Positions 8,375 through 16,865 of a DNA stretch of 64,000 nt are shown here, piece after piece. The DNA is taken from the NCBI GenBank assembly GCA_027491255.1, contig JAIXWM010000155.1, positions 62,001 through 126,000 on the forward strand, given 5' to 3'. How positions within the stretch are numbered: position 1 is the stretch's first letter; the number at the start of each line of letters is the position of its first letter. The notes beneath the pieces are model-generated. The model was not told the DNA's origin. It ran no database searches and worked only from the letters and a program-made list of their open reading frames with translations. Source of the stretch: Rubrivivax sp. (GTDB lineage: Bacteria > Pseudomonadota > Gammaproteobacteria > Burkholderiales > Burkholderiaceae_C). A program made the translations under genes and the position numbers.

Positions 8375-10108
8375 ATGAGTCAGCCTGGACGCAGCCTGCG
8401 CAGCATCTGGTTCTCGAGCTACGCATGGGGCGCGGGCGGCGTCTGGCGGCGCCGCGTGCTGCCACAGGCAGCGTGGCTGCTGCTCGCCTTGATCATGGGC
8501 TTTGCCGTGGTCTGGCCCGTCCTGCAACTGCAGTGGCGGGCCTTCGCCGATGGCGCATCCGCGTTCGCCCGCCTCGCGGAGTTGCCCCGGATCGAGCGCA
8601 CGGTGCAGGTCACCGTCGTGCTCGCGCTGTGCTCGAGCGCATTGGCCGTCGTGCTGGGCACGTTGCTGGCATGGTGCTCTTCGTTGTTGCCTGCGAGGCT
8701 GCGCGCCATCGGTGAGATCGCCCCCATCCTCCCGCTGGTGGTGCCTGCGGTGGCAGCAGTCACGGGCTGGATCTTCCTGCTCTCGCCGCGCGTGGGCTAT
8801 CTCAACATGGCGCTGCGGCAGCTGCCCTTCCTTTCCTCGCTGGATGAGGGGCCGTTCAACATCTACAGCGTGACCTGGATCGTCATCCTCACCGGCTTGC
8901 TGCTGACTGCCTTTGTCTACGTCTTCGTGCTGACTGCGCTGAAGAACATGGGCCAGGAGCTCGAGGCAGCAGCCGCCGCAAGCGGCGCCTCGCCCGCGCG
9001 GCGCTTCTTCACGGTCACGCTGCCCTTGCTGCGGCCTTCGATCGTGTTCAGCGCCGGCGTCGTCTTCCTGCTCGGGCTCGGGCAGTTCACGGCGCCGCTG
9101 CTGCTGGGTCGCACGACCAAGATCGACGTCCTGACCACGGAGATGTTCTACCTGACGATGAAGTACCCGATCGACTTCGGTCTGGGTGCAGCGCTCGGGT
9201 TCCCTATCCTCATCGCAGGGCTCGTCGTGGTGTTGCTGCAACGTCTGGCCTTGCGCGACCAGCGTCGTTTCGTGGTGGTGTCGGCCAAGTCGCGCTACGA
9301 CATGCGCCAGACGCGGTGGTGGGCTGCGGTGGTCATCGGCGTGTACCTGCTTCTGACCACCGTGCTGCCGCTTGCAGCGCTGCTGTATGTGTCCGTCTCC
9401 CCCTTCTGGAGCGGGACGGTCCAGTTCGAGGTGCTCACGCTGCGGCATTGGCAGTCCGTGCTGAAGAACCCGTCGCTGCTGGACGCGATCTACACCAGCA
9501 TCAAGGTCTCTGTGATCGCCATTGCGCTGTTGATACCGCTAGGCTTCGCCATGGCGTTCGCCCTGATCACGGCCAACCGCGTTGCGCGGCCGATCCGGGC
9601 GCTGATCGACGTGATCGCCACGACACCGATGGCGGTACCGGCCTCCCTGATGGGTTTCGGCCTGCTGTTCGCCTACACGCAGCCTCCGCTCCAGTTGTAC
9701 GGCACGACCGCCGTGCTGGTGATCACCTACGTGACCCTGATGATCGGTCACTCCACGCGTCTGCAACTCACGACGCTGATGTCCACGGGCTCGGAGTTCC
9801 TCGAGGCCTCCCGTACTTGCGGCGCCGGGGCTTGGCGCTCCTTCTGGCGGGTGCTGCTGCCCATGTGCCGCAAGGGAATCGCGGCCACGGCGGCGCTAAC
9901 TTTCGTACTGTTGTTCCACGAGTTCAGCGCCTCCCTGATGGTGAGATCGGCGCGGACCCAGGTGATCGGCAGCGTCATGTACGACGTCTGGGCCGGTGGC
10001 GTCTACGCCGAGGTGGCCGTGCTGGCGCTGATCATGGTGGCGGTCACGGTGATGGGCGTGGCTCTGGCGCTGGCCGTGGGTGGGCGTGACAGCCTGAAGA
10101 AGTTGTGA
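8375..10108 (+). CDS. ABC transporter permease, two fused membrane domains
   Basis: The 577-residue inner-membrane protein consists of two consecutive binding-protein-dependent permease domains, as in FbpB-type importers. About twelve hydrophobic segments are visible. The EAA-type cytoplasmic loops, which contact the ATPase, occur near residues 190-215 (ELEAAAAASGASPARRF) and 475-500 (FLEASRTCGAGAWRSF). The gene starts 22 bases after the binding-protein gene and is followed by the ATPase gene. Since both transmembrane domains are on one chain, it would form the whole channel. Substrate identity rests on the binding protein and remains open. Confidence 0.93.
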   Translation: MSQPGRSLRSIWFSSYAWGAGGVWRRRVLPQAAWLLLALIMGFAVVWPVLQLQWRAFADGASAFARLAELPRIERTVQVTVVLALCSSALAVVLGTLLAWCSSLLPARLRAIGEIAPILPLVVPAVAAVTGWIFLLSPRVGYLNMALRQLPFLSSLDEGPFNIYSVTWIVILTGLLLTAFVYVFVLTALKNMGQELEAAAAASGASPARRFFTVTLPLLRPSIVFSAGVVFLLGLGQFTAPLLLGRTTKIDVLTTEMFYLTMKYPIDFGLGAALGFPILIAGLVVVLLQRLALRDQRRFVVVSAKSRYDMRQTRWWAAVVIGVYLLLTTVLPLAALLYVSVSPFWSGTVQFEVLTLRHWQSVLKNPSLLDAIYTSIKVSVIAIALLIPLGFAMAFALITANRVARPIRALIDVIATTPMAVPASLMGFGLLFAYTQPPLQLYGTTAVLVITYVTLMIGHSTRLQLTTLMSTGSEFLEASRTCGAGAWRSFWRVLLPMCRKGIAATAALTFVLLFHEFSASLMVRSARTQVIGSVMYDVWAGGVYAEVAVLALIMVAVTVMGVALALAVGGRDSLKKL

Positions 10109-10165
10109 CGACTGTCCCGCGGGGCCGGCAGGGTCGGGCCGTGGCGTGGTCAGGAAAGGGTTGCC

Positions 10166-11278
10166 TTGCAAGAACTGCAGATCGAGTCTCTCGTCAAGCG
10201 CTATGACGCATCGAGCCCAGTGCGCGCGGTCGACGATGTCAGCGTGACCGTCGCGCCCGGCGAGATGCTGGTGCTGCTGGGGCCGAGCGGTTGCGGCAAG
10301 ACGACACTGCTGCGCTGCGTGGCCGGCCTGGAGCAGGCACAGGCCGGGCGCATCATCCTTGAAGGGCGACCGGTGTTCGACGGCGGCCAGGGACTGAACA
10401 TCCCGACCCATCAGCGCGACATCGGCATGGTGTTCCAGAATTACTCGCTGTGGCCGCACATGTCCGTGCGCGAGAACGTCGAGTATCCGCTGACGGCGCG
10501 TCGAACCTCGCGCGAGCAGCGGCAGGCGCGGGTGCAGGAGATGCTGGAGGTGGTGCAATGCCAGCATCTGGCCGACAGGATCCCGGCCATGCTCAGCGGC
10601 GGGCAACAGCAGCGCATCGCCCTGGCGCGCGCCCTGGCATCCAAGCCCAAGATCATGCTGCTCGACGAGCCGCTGTCCAACCTCGACGCACTGCTGCGGG
10701 TGGAATTGCGGGCACACCTGCGCGCCATCCACCGCGAAGTGGGGTTCACCGGCATCTACGTCACGCACGATCAGGTCGAAGCCTTCAACCTGGGTACACG
10801 CGTGGCGGTGATGCGCGCCGGGCGCATCGAGCAACTCGGCTCCGCGCGCGACGTGTTCGAACGGCCGGCCACCGACGTCGTGGCACGCTTTCTCGGCATC
10901 CGCAACGCCTTCGACCTCAGCGCCGGCGACGCCTGGGCCATCGCTGCAGGGCCTCTGTCGGGCGAACTCTCGATCCTTGATGCGCTCTCCCGCACGCCAT
11001 CGTCGAAGGCGCAGATCTTCGTGCGCCAGGAGGTGCTGCGAGTGCTGCCTGCCAGTCAGCCCGTGCCTGCGGGCCTGCTGGCACTGCCGGAAGGCACGGT
11101 CACGGACGTGCTCTACGCCGGCTCGTTCAACGACCACGTGGTCGATCTGGCCGGGCACACGCTGTTCGTGACCCAGGCCACGGCGCTGGGCATGTCGGCG
11201 CCGGGTTCGCGTGTGAGGGCGGTCTGCCGACCCGAAGACGTGTTGCTGTACCAGGACGGACGGCTAGTCACGCGCTGA
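10166..11278 (+). CDS. ABC transporter ATP-binding protein (FbpC/PotA type)
   Basis: This 370-residue ATPase powers the preceding permease. The Walker A motif GPSGCGKTT, the signature LSGGQQQRIALARAL and Walker B IMLLDEPLSNLD are intact, and the switch histidine is in VTHDQVEAF. A C-terminal TOBE-like domain follows from about residue 245. The start is TTG, chosen because AGGAAAGG lies just upstream and the protein then begins at QELQIESLVKRY as in the family. It is the last gene of the three-gene importer; a convergent SDR gene lies beyond it. Confidence 0.93.
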   Translation: MQELQIESLVKRYDASSPVRAVDDVSVTVAPGEMLVLLGPSGCGKTTLLRCVAGLEQAQAGRIILEGRPVFDGGQGLNIPTHQRDIGMVFQNYSLWPHMSVRENVEYPLTARRTSREQRQARVQEMLEVVQCQHLADRIPAMLSGGQQQRIALARALASKPKIMLLDEPLSNLDALLRVELRAHLRAIHREVGFTGIYVTHDQVEAFNLGTRVAVMRAGRIEQLGSARDVFERPATDVVARFLGIRNAFDLSAGDAWAIAAGPLSGELSILDALSRTPSSKAQIFVRQEVLRVLPASQPVPAGLLALPEGTVTDVLYAGSFNDHVVDLAGHTLFVTQATALGMSAPGSRVRAVCRPEDVLLYQDGRLVTR

Positions 11279-11364
11279 AACCGATTTTATTTCAGCGAAA
11301 GCGCACCGATCTCCCATCGGGTCGCATCAAGTACAAGGCCGGTGCACCCTATGTGCGCGGGCTT

Positions 11365-12144
11365 TCAAGCGATGGTGATGCCGCCGTCCAGGGCAAGCGC
11401 CTGTCCGGTGATCCAGGTCGACTCGTCACTGGCCAGGAAGACGGCGAGGTTTGCGGCATCGTCGACGCGGCCCAGGCGCCGCAAAGGGTGACGCACCGCG
11501 GCCGCAGCGATCTGCTCAGCCGTGCTCGGCCCGCCGGCCTGGGGCGCCGAGCGCTCCTGCCACACCTTGGTCACGAGCGGCGTCGGAATCGTGCTTGGGC
11601 AAATGGCATTGCATCGCACGCCGTGCGGACCGTAGTCCACCGCGATCTGTCGGGTCAGGCCGATCACGCCGGCCTTGGCGGCGGCGTAATGCGCAATCCC
11701 GCCCACGCCCACCAGGCCCGCGATGCTGGACTGGTGGATGAGCGAGCCGCCACCCTGGCGGACCATGTGCGGCAGCGCGTACTTCGCACACAACCACACG
11801 CTCGTGAGGTTGATGGCGAGCATGCGGTTCCACTGCTCGAGGGTGAGATCGACCGCGGTTCCGGCCTCGCCGATGCCTGCGTTGGCGAACATCACATCGA
11901 TCCTGCCGAAGGCCGCAACGCAGGCCTCCACCATCGCGGAAACCTCGTCGGGCTGGGTGACATCGACGCGGAACGGGCGCGCAGAGGAGCCGACGATGCC
12001 GGCTGTTTCCTCGGCGCCACGGCCGTCGATGTCGGCGCAAAGCACGCTCGCGCCCTCGGCGGCGAAGGCCTGCGCCGTGGCGCGTCCTATTCCGGACCCG
12101 GCGCCTGTGATCACTGCAACCTTGGCGGCCAATCTTTGGGTCAT
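11365..12144 (-). CDS. Short-chain dehydrogenase/reductase
   Basis: A 259-residue NAD(P)-dependent SDR. The cofactor motif TGAGSGIG, the NNAG-equivalent FANAGIG, and the catalytic Ser-Tyr-Lys triad (QSSIAGLVGVGGIAHYAAAK) are all present. The ATG giving MTQRLAAK was chosen because AGAGGAGC lies seven bases before it and the Rossmann strand starts right after. The gene follows the ThDP enzyme gene by 19 bases and is likely in its operon. It could oxidise a ring hydroxyl made by the P450 or a beta-hydroxyacyl-CoA. The fold is certain but the substrate is not. Confidence 0.9.
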   Translation of the reverse strand: MTQRLAAKVAVITGAGSGIGRATAQAFAAEGASVLCADIDGRGAEETAGIVGSSARPFRVDVTQPDEVSAMVEACVAAFGRIDVMFANAGIGEAGTAVDLTLEQWNRMLAINLTSVWLCAKYALPHMVRQGGGSLIHQSSIAGLVGVGGIAHYAAAKAGVIGLTRQIAVDYGPHGVRCNAICPSTIPTPLVTKVWQERSAPQAGGPSTAEQIAAAAVRHPLRRLGRVDDAANLAVFLASDESTWITGQALALDGGITIA

Positions 12145-12163
12145 GGCATAAGCTCCTCTGGGC

Positions 12164-13849
12164 TCAGGACTTGCGTTTCGGGTCCCGGTGGGTGAATTCG
12201 GTGATGAACGGTGCAATGACATTGGCGTTGATCTTGCAGTCGAGGAACACCGGCCCGTCAGGTCGCGCCAGGAGCGGTGCGAGCGCTTTCAGTTCGTCCA
12301 TGGTGCGCACGGTGTGCGCGTCGAAGCCCAGCGGCTGCACCATGGGCGCGAAATCGACGTCGAAGAACTCCGCCTTGGCGGTGGGCATGTCCTGGCCCCG
12401 CAGGATGTGTACTTCTGCACCGTAGGCCGCATCGTTCATGCCCACGACGACGATGGGCAGGTCCTCGCGGATCACGGTCTCGAGTTCGCCCATCGTCATC
12501 AGCAGGCCGCCGTCTCCGATGAAGAGCACGACAGTGCGCTCTGGCCGCGCGCGCGCCACGCCGATGGCCGCGCCTATGCCCAGGCCGACGGACCCGAAGT
12601 CCAGGGTGTGCGTGAAGTGATCAGGGCCGGGCACCGACACGTAGGCCCAGTTGGCCATGAAGTTGCCGCCGTCGTAGACGACATGCCGCTCGCGCGGCAG
12701 CATCTCGCACAGGGCCAGGGCCAGCAGCCGCGGATCCAGGGTGCGCTCGGTGTGGGCTGGCGTGAAGTCGCGCCGGTGATCGAAGGCGGCGATCTCGGCC
12801 CGGATCTCCGCGCAATGGAATGGCTTGTCCTCGGCTGGCCGGTCGGCGACGGCGTCGGTGAGCTGCTGGGTCGCCAGCAGTGCGTCACCCACGACCGCCA
12901 CGTCTGCCGGCCACCAACGTCCGATGTGCTGTCGCACCGCATCGATGTGGATCAGCGGGACCTGGGGCAGGGCGCCACCCGAGCTCATCGTCAGCGAGTT
13001 CAGGGCCACGCCGATGGCCACGACGCAGTCGGCCTGCTCGACGAGCCTGCGCGCCAGGGAGTGCGACGACGAGCCCAGGATGCCGAGGTCATAGGGGTGC
13101 CCGGCAAACAGGTCCTTGGCCTTCAGCGCGTTGATCAGCAAGGCCCCGGTCTTGGCCGCCAGGGCCTCGATGGCCGGCCGGGCTCCGGCGCGGTGGGCGC
13201 CCACGCCGGCGACGATCACCGGGCGGCGGCTGCGCTCCAGGACCTGCGCAGCCACCTGGATGGCGCTGCCGCGGGCGCGCTCTCGCGCCATGTCGCGCTG
13301 CCAACGCAGGAAGGGTTCGGCGCTGTCGTCGACCCGGGTGTAGCCCACCTGCACGTCCGTGGGCAGCAGAAGGACGGCGGCCCGACCGCTGCGCGTCTCG
13401 ATCACGGCATCGGCCAGTGCCTGGCGGGCGTTTTCAGAGCTCGTCGGGACGAAGGTAGGGATGCCGCACGCGCGGGTGATCGTGGCCGCAGGGAACGCCT
13501 TCAGGTCGGGGCCCAGCGCGTTGTGAGCCCCGCGCTGCAGGGGCGCGTCTCCAGACATGATGAGCACCGGTTGCTGGGTGCGGCTGGCCGAAACGGTGGC
13601 GTGAACCGCGTTGGCCATGGCCGGACCGCGCCCGATCAAGGCCACGCCCAGTTTTCCGCTGGCCGCGGCGTAACCGCTGGCCATCATGACCGCCTGGGTC
13701 TCGTGCCTGGCGCCGATGAAGCGCACGCCGATGGCGTCCAGCGTGGCCACCAGTTGGCAGATGTCGTCGCTCATCAAGCCGAACACCGAGTCCACGCCCA
13801 GTGCCTTGAGATCCTCGGCGATGACCTGGTAAACCGGTACGGTACGCAT
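12164..13849 (-). CDS. Thiamine diphosphate-dependent enzyme, acetolactate synthase-like
   Basis: A 561-residue ThDP enzyme with the usual three domains: PYR (residues about 1-170) with the catalytic Glu in GARHETQAVMMASGYA, a central domain, and the PP domain with IGDGGLLM and the Mg-binding Asn-Asp in GMNDAAYG. It resembles acetolactate synthase, benzoylformate decarboxylase and 2-hydroxyacyl-CoA lyase relatives; the sequence alone does not separate these. The ATG after a GAGAGAG stretch is preferred; a GTG two codons earlier is possible. It is read divergently from the NTF2/P450 operon through the palindrome-bearing promoter region. A carboligation or C-C cleavage step in the pathway is an inference. 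Confidence 0.87.
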   Translation of the reverse strand: MRTVPVYQVIAEDLKALGVDSVFGLMSDDICQLVATLDAIGVRFIGARHETQAVMMASGYAAASGKLGVALIGRGPAMANAVHATVSASRTQQPVLIMSGDAPLQRGAHNALGPDLKAFPAATITRACGIPTFVPTSSENARQALADAVIETRSGRAAVLLLPTDVQVGYTRVDDSAEPFLRWQRDMARERARGSAIQVAAQVLERSRRPVIVAGVGAHRAGARPAIEALAAKTGALLINALKAKDLFAGHPYDLGILGSSSHSLARRLVEQADCVVAIGVALNSLTMSSGGALPQVPLIHIDAVRQHIGRWWPADVAVVGDALLATQQLTDAVADRPAEDKPFHCAEIRAEIAAFDHRRDFTPAHTERTLDPRLLALALCEMLPRERHVVYDGGNFMANWAYVSVPGPDHFTHTLDFGSVGLGIGAAIGVARARPERTVVLFIGDGGLLMTMGELETVIREDLPIVVVGMNDAAYGAEVHILRGQDMPTAKAEFFDVDFAPMVQPLGFDAHTVRTMDELKALAPLLARPDGPVFLDCKINANVIAPFITEFTHRDPKRKS

Positions 13850-13887
13850 GAGCACTCTCTCTCATTCTCGATTGAGCTGAAATTCAC

Positions 13888-13913
13888 TATACGACGAATT
13901 GATCTCTTGTATA
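13888..13913. promoter_or_regulatory. Second TATAC-N16-GTATA operator
   Basis: The arms TATAC (13888-13892) and GTATA (13909-13913) are separated by 16 bases, the same arrangement as at 7175-7200. The site lies between the divergently read ThDP enzyme operon and the NTF2/P450 operon. Its right arm overlaps the putative -35 of the rightward promoter, and its left arm overlaps a TATAGT -10 candidate on the minus strand. That geometry fits a repressor acting on both directions. Confidence 0.58.
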
Positions 13914-13937
13914 CCTGGGTATCCTCTTATCTATAAT
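13907..13937 (+). promoter_or_regulatory. Promoter of the NTF2/P450/ferredoxin operon
   Basis: A perfect TATAAT -10 element lies at 13932-13937. A weak -35 (TTGTAT, 13907-13912) sits 19 bases upstream and shares bases with the operator. The gene start follows 28 bases after the -10, leaving a short leader with a strong GGAGGAGAG ribosome site. Confidence 0.5.
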
Positions 13938-13965
13938 CGCGTGATGAAAAAAATGGAGGAGAGAC

Positions 13966-14442
13966 ATGCTCGATGACGAAGTGCGTGCCCGGGTCGCGAT
14001 TGCGGCAACGATGGCTCGTTATGCGACTTCCGTGGACAGCGGCGATGCCGTGGGCGTGGCCCGGACCTTCGCCGCAACCGCCCGACTGGAAGTCTCCAGT
14101 GGCGGCGTGATGCGCGGTCGCGGTGCCATCGAGGGGTTCTACGACAAGGCCATCGGCGCGAGCCGCCCGGACAGGGCGGCCGGAGCCCCGTTGCCCTTGC
14201 TGAGACACAACCTGACGACTTCGCGCATCGACATCGAGTCGCCCACAAGGGCCCGGGGGCGCACCTATTTCATGACCTTGACGGCCGTCGGCCTGGACCA
14301 TGCCGGCGTCTACACCGATGTCTACGGGGTCGAGGACGGACAGTGGCTGTTCGAGGACAGGATCATCACCGTGGAGTGGTTCGCAGCGGGCTCCTGGTAC
14401 GAGCAGGTCCGCTTGAAGGCGCGCGCGGCTGGCCAGCCTTGA
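13966..14442 (+). CDS. NTF2/SnoaL-like fold protein
   Basis: This 158-residue protein has the cone-shaped NTF2-like pattern: an N-terminal helix pair (ARVAIAATMARYATSVDSGD), then FAATARLEVSSGGVMRGRGAIEGFY, then beta strands ending in a Trp-rich sheet (GQWLFEDRIITVEWF). The superfamily includes ketosteroid isomerases, SnoaL cyclases, limonene epoxide hydrolases and non-enzymatic binders. No catalytic dyad can be assigned from sequence alone. GGAGGAGAG precedes the ATG. It leads the operon with the P450, 14 bases upstream of it, so an isomerase, hydratase or epoxide-hydrolase-like step on the P450 product is a reasonable guess. Confidence 0.82.
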   Translation: MLDDEVRARVAIAATMARYATSVDSGDAVGVARTFAATARLEVSSGGVMRGRGAIEGFYDKAIGASRPDRAAGAPLPLLRHNLTTSRIDIESPTRARGRTYFMTLTAVGLDHAGVYTDVYGVEDGQWLFEDRIITVEWFAAGSWYEQVRLKARAAGQP

Positions 14443-14455
14443 CGTCGGAGGGCGG

Positions 14456-15643
14456 ATGTCGATTCCTTCGCACGTGCCGGCCGACCGCATCGTCGATTTC
14501 GATCGTTTCGCCGGCGAGCAACTGACCAGTTGCCCGCACCGTCGCGTCAGCGAGCTGTTCAGGAGCTCGCCCGACATCTTCTACACGCCGCATGACCGTG
14601 GTCACTGGGTGGTGGCCAAGGCCGAATTGGCGCGCGACATGCTGCGGCAGCCGGAGAGGTTCTCCAGCCACCCGCGGCACAACGTCGCCAACCAGCGCAA
14701 GCCGCGGACCTTGCCGAACCAGTCTGATCCCCCGGAACACACCCAGCTGCGCAGGATCGTCAACGGCTTCTTCTCTCCGGAGGGGATCCGGCGACTCGAG
14801 CCTGACATCCGCGCGCTGGCGCAGGGGTTGATCGAAGCGGTGATGGCGCGTGGCTCGTGCGAGTTCGTCGCCGAGATCGCGCAGGTCTTCCCGGTGGTCA
14901 TCTTCCTGCGCATGGCTGGCGCGCCTTTGGAGGACCGGCACACCTTGTCGGCGATGGCCGACCGTTTCACTCGCAGCCCAGAGGTGCGTGACCGGTTGGC
15001 CGCACTGGAAGACCTCGCGCGCTATCTGCAGGTTCTCATCGATGCGCGCGAGCGCGAGCCCCGCGATGACCTGGTCAGCCTCGTCGTGCAGGGCAGCGTC
15101 GACGGCAGACCCCTGGATGCGGATGAAAAGATCGGCATGGTCACGCTGCTGTTTCTCGGTGGCCTGGACACCGTGGCAGCGTCGCTGTCATTCTTCATGG
15201 CTTTTCTTGCCGACCATCCCGGGCACTACCAGCAGCTGCTCGACGAGCCTGCCTTGCTGCCGCAGGCGATCGAGGAACTCGCACGTGTGCATGGTGTGGC
15301 CGGCACGGAGCGCGGCGTGACGCAGGACACGCACTATGCGGGTGTGGACTTCAAGGCCGGCGACCGGCTTGTCTTCCCGGCGCACATTTACGGCCTCAAC
15401 AACGACTGGGTGGACGACCCCTACCGGGTGGATTTCCGCCGTCCGGTCAGCGCGCATCTCGTGTTCGGCTCTGGACCGCATCGGTGCCTGGGCTCGCACC
15501 TGGCCCGGCTCGAGATGCGCATCTTTCTCGAGGAATGGATGGCACGGATTCCGAGCTTTCGCCGGACGTCCGAGGGCGACATTCCCACCCGCGGCGGCTT
15601 GGTCTGGTCGCCCGTGCGGGTGGACCTGCAGTGGCCGGCTTGA
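14456..15643 (+). CDS. Cytochrome P450, CYP101 (P450cam)-like
   Basis: A 395-residue soluble bacterial P450. The heme loop FGSGPHRCLG places the thiolate Cys at about residue 344. The K-helix ExxR is EELAR, and the I-helix has GGLDT near residues 234-238, matching the Asp-Thr proton relay of P450cam rather than the more common AGxDT. The N-terminal HVPADRIVDFDRF, the GHWVVAK segment and C-terminal RIPSF also recall CYP101. That family hydroxylates camphor and related small cyclic terpenoids, so the substrate may be a hydrophobic ring compound. A small ferredoxin gene follows by 25 bases. No ferredoxin reductase gene is present in the window. Confidence 0.93.
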   Translation: MSIPSHVPADRIVDFDRFAGEQLTSCPHRRVSELFRSSPDIFYTPHDRGHWVVAKAELARDMLRQPERFSSHPRHNVANQRKPRTLPNQSDPPEHTQLRRIVNGFFSPEGIRRLEPDIRALAQGLIEAVMARGSCEFVAEIAQVFPVVIFLRMAGAPLEDRHTLSAMADRFTRSPEVRDRLAALEDLARYLQVLIDAREREPRDDLVSLVVQGSVDGRPLDADEKIGMVTLLFLGGLDTVAASLSFFMAFLADHPGHYQQLLDEPALLPQAIEELARVHGVAGTERGVTQDTHYAGVDFKAGDRLVFPAHIYGLNNDWVDDPYRVDFRRPVSAHLVFGSGPHRCLGSHLARLEMRIFLEEWMARIPSFRRTSEGDIPTRGGLVWSPVRVDLQWPA

Positions 15644-15667
15644 ACCGGGCCAGCCTGGAGTGCAGAC

Positions 15668-15883
15668 ATGCGAATGAGGATCAAGGTGGACCGGTCGGTG
15701 TGCGCCGGACACGCGCTGTGCGCAGCGCGAGAGCCGCTGGTCTACCTGCTGGACGCGGATGGGTATTGCAACTCCGACGGCGTGTTGGTGCCGTCCGGTC
15801 TGGAGGAGCAGGCGCGGCGCGGCGCCATGGTGTGCCCCGAGGCCGCCATCACATTGTGGGACGAGGCGTCGTCCGATTCATGA
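15668..15883 (+). CDS. P450-associated ferredoxin, [3Fe-4S] type
   Basis: The 71-residue acidic protein is a single-cluster ferredoxin. Cysteines at 12, 18 and 56 (VCAGHALC, MVCPEA) with His15 in the usual second-Cys place indicate a [3Fe-4S] cluster. Such ferredoxins commonly carry electrons to bacterial P450s. It lies directly downstream of the P450 gene, and the enoyl-CoA hydratase gene follows. An alternative start two codons later (MRIKVDRS) is equally good. P450cam itself uses a [2Fe-2S] ferredoxin, so the pairing here is of a different kind. Confidence 0.9.
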   Translation: MRMRIKVDRSVCAGHALCAAREPLVYLLDADGYCNSDGVLVPSGLEEQARRGAMVCPEAAITLWDEASSDS

Positions 15884-15938
15884 CCATGTCGCCGCCGTGC
15901 ACGTCAGTGGACTGCGTGCTTTCCTGGAGAAGAGTGCG

Positions 15939-16739
15939 ATGAGCGAGCCGCTGCTGGTCTCTCGGGATGGCGATGTGGTGACCTTGACACTTCACCGGCC
16001 GGAGTTGCGCAACCCGATCTCCGACCCGGACATGGTCGACGCGTTCGAGCAGGCGATCAAGGACGTCAATGCCGACACCACGGTGCGCGCCCTGATAGTG
16101 ACCGGCAGCGGCAGCACTTTCTCATCGGGCGGCAACCTCAAGCACATGCGCGACCGCCAGGGCATGTTTGCGGGGACCCCCGCGGAAATCCGCGTCGGAT
16201 ACCAGCGCGGCATCCAGCGCATTCCACGCGCTATGGCGTCTCTGGAGGTTCCCTCCATCGCGGCGGTCAACGGCCCGGCCATCGGCGCCGGTTGTGACCT
16301 CGCCTGCATGTGCGACATGCGCGTGGCTTCGACGTCCGCGAGCTTCGCCGAGAGCTTCGTCAAGGTCGGCATTGTTCCGGGAGACGGCGGTGCCTGGTTC
16401 CTGCCCCGGGCGGTCGGCATGGCGCGCGCGTGCGAGATGGCCTTCACCGGGGACGCCATAGACGCGCACAAGGCGCTGGCGTGGGGCCTGGTGTCCGAAC
16501 TCTTCGAACCCGGGTCCCTCATGGATGGCGCGCGCGCGCTGGCCGCCCGCGTGGCCGTGAACCCGCCCCAGGTGCTGCGGATGACCAAGCGCCTGCTGCG
16601 TGAGGGCCAGCACCTGAACCTGGACAGCCTGCTCGAACTCTCGGCCACGATGCAGGCGCTGGCCCACCACACCGCCGACCATCATGAAGCAGTCGAAGCG
16701 CTGCTGCACAAGCGCGCGCCGAGGTTCGAGGGGCGTTAG
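15939..16739 (+). CDS. Enoyl-CoA hydratase/isomerase family protein
   Basis: A 266-residue crotonase-fold protein. The oxyanion-hole segments FSSGGNLKH and PAIGAGCDLACMCDMR, and KVGIVPGDGGAWFLPR, are recognisable. Where classical hydratases have Glu in GGGCELA this protein has Asp (AGCDLA), and the second Glu position is also altered. It may therefore act as an isomerase, a ring hydrolase or a modified hydratase. The ATG preceded by GGAGAAGAG was chosen; the frame is open further upstream but those residues overlap the ferredoxin gene. It is the last gene of the P450 operon. Confidence 0.88.
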   Translation: MSEPLLVSRDGDVVTLTLHRPELRNPISDPDMVDAFEQAIKDVNADTTVRALIVTGSGSTFSSGGNLKHMRDRQGMFAGTPAEIRVGYQRGIQRIPRAMASLEVPSIAAVNGPAIGAGCDLACMCDMRVASTSASFAESFVKVGIVPGDGGAWFLPRAVGMARACEMAFTGDAIDAHKALAWGLVSELFEPGSLMDGARALAARVAVNPPQVLRMTKRLLREGQHLNLDSLLELSATMQALAHHTADHHEAVEALLHKRAPRFEGR

Positions 16740-16755
16740 ACGCCCGGGTCACCGG

Positions 16756-16774
16756 CAAGGCAGCCTTTGCCTTG
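16756..16774. terminator. Hairpin between convergent genes
   Basis: CAAGGCA and TGCCTTG form a perfect seven-base stem around the loop GCCTT, 16 bases after the hydratase stop. There is no T-run, so it is at best a weak terminator or mRNA 3' stabiliser. Confidence 0.35.
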
Positions 16775-16865
16775 GATGGCGTTCGGCCCGCGCCTGTGCC
16801 TGAATGACCGCTGCAGGTCGACCGACACCAACGGTGCGTCACTGACGTCTTTGAGGTTCAGCCGC

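Noticed and set aside
11279..11364. Possible hairpin (ACCGAT / ATCGGGT) between the ABC ATPase and SDR genes
   Set aside because: The stem is imperfect and there is no T-run; not called as a terminator.
12188..13936. 582-codon open frame opposite the ThDP enzyme gene
   Set aside because: Antisense shadow of a well-supported enzyme gene; it also runs through the divergent promoter region.
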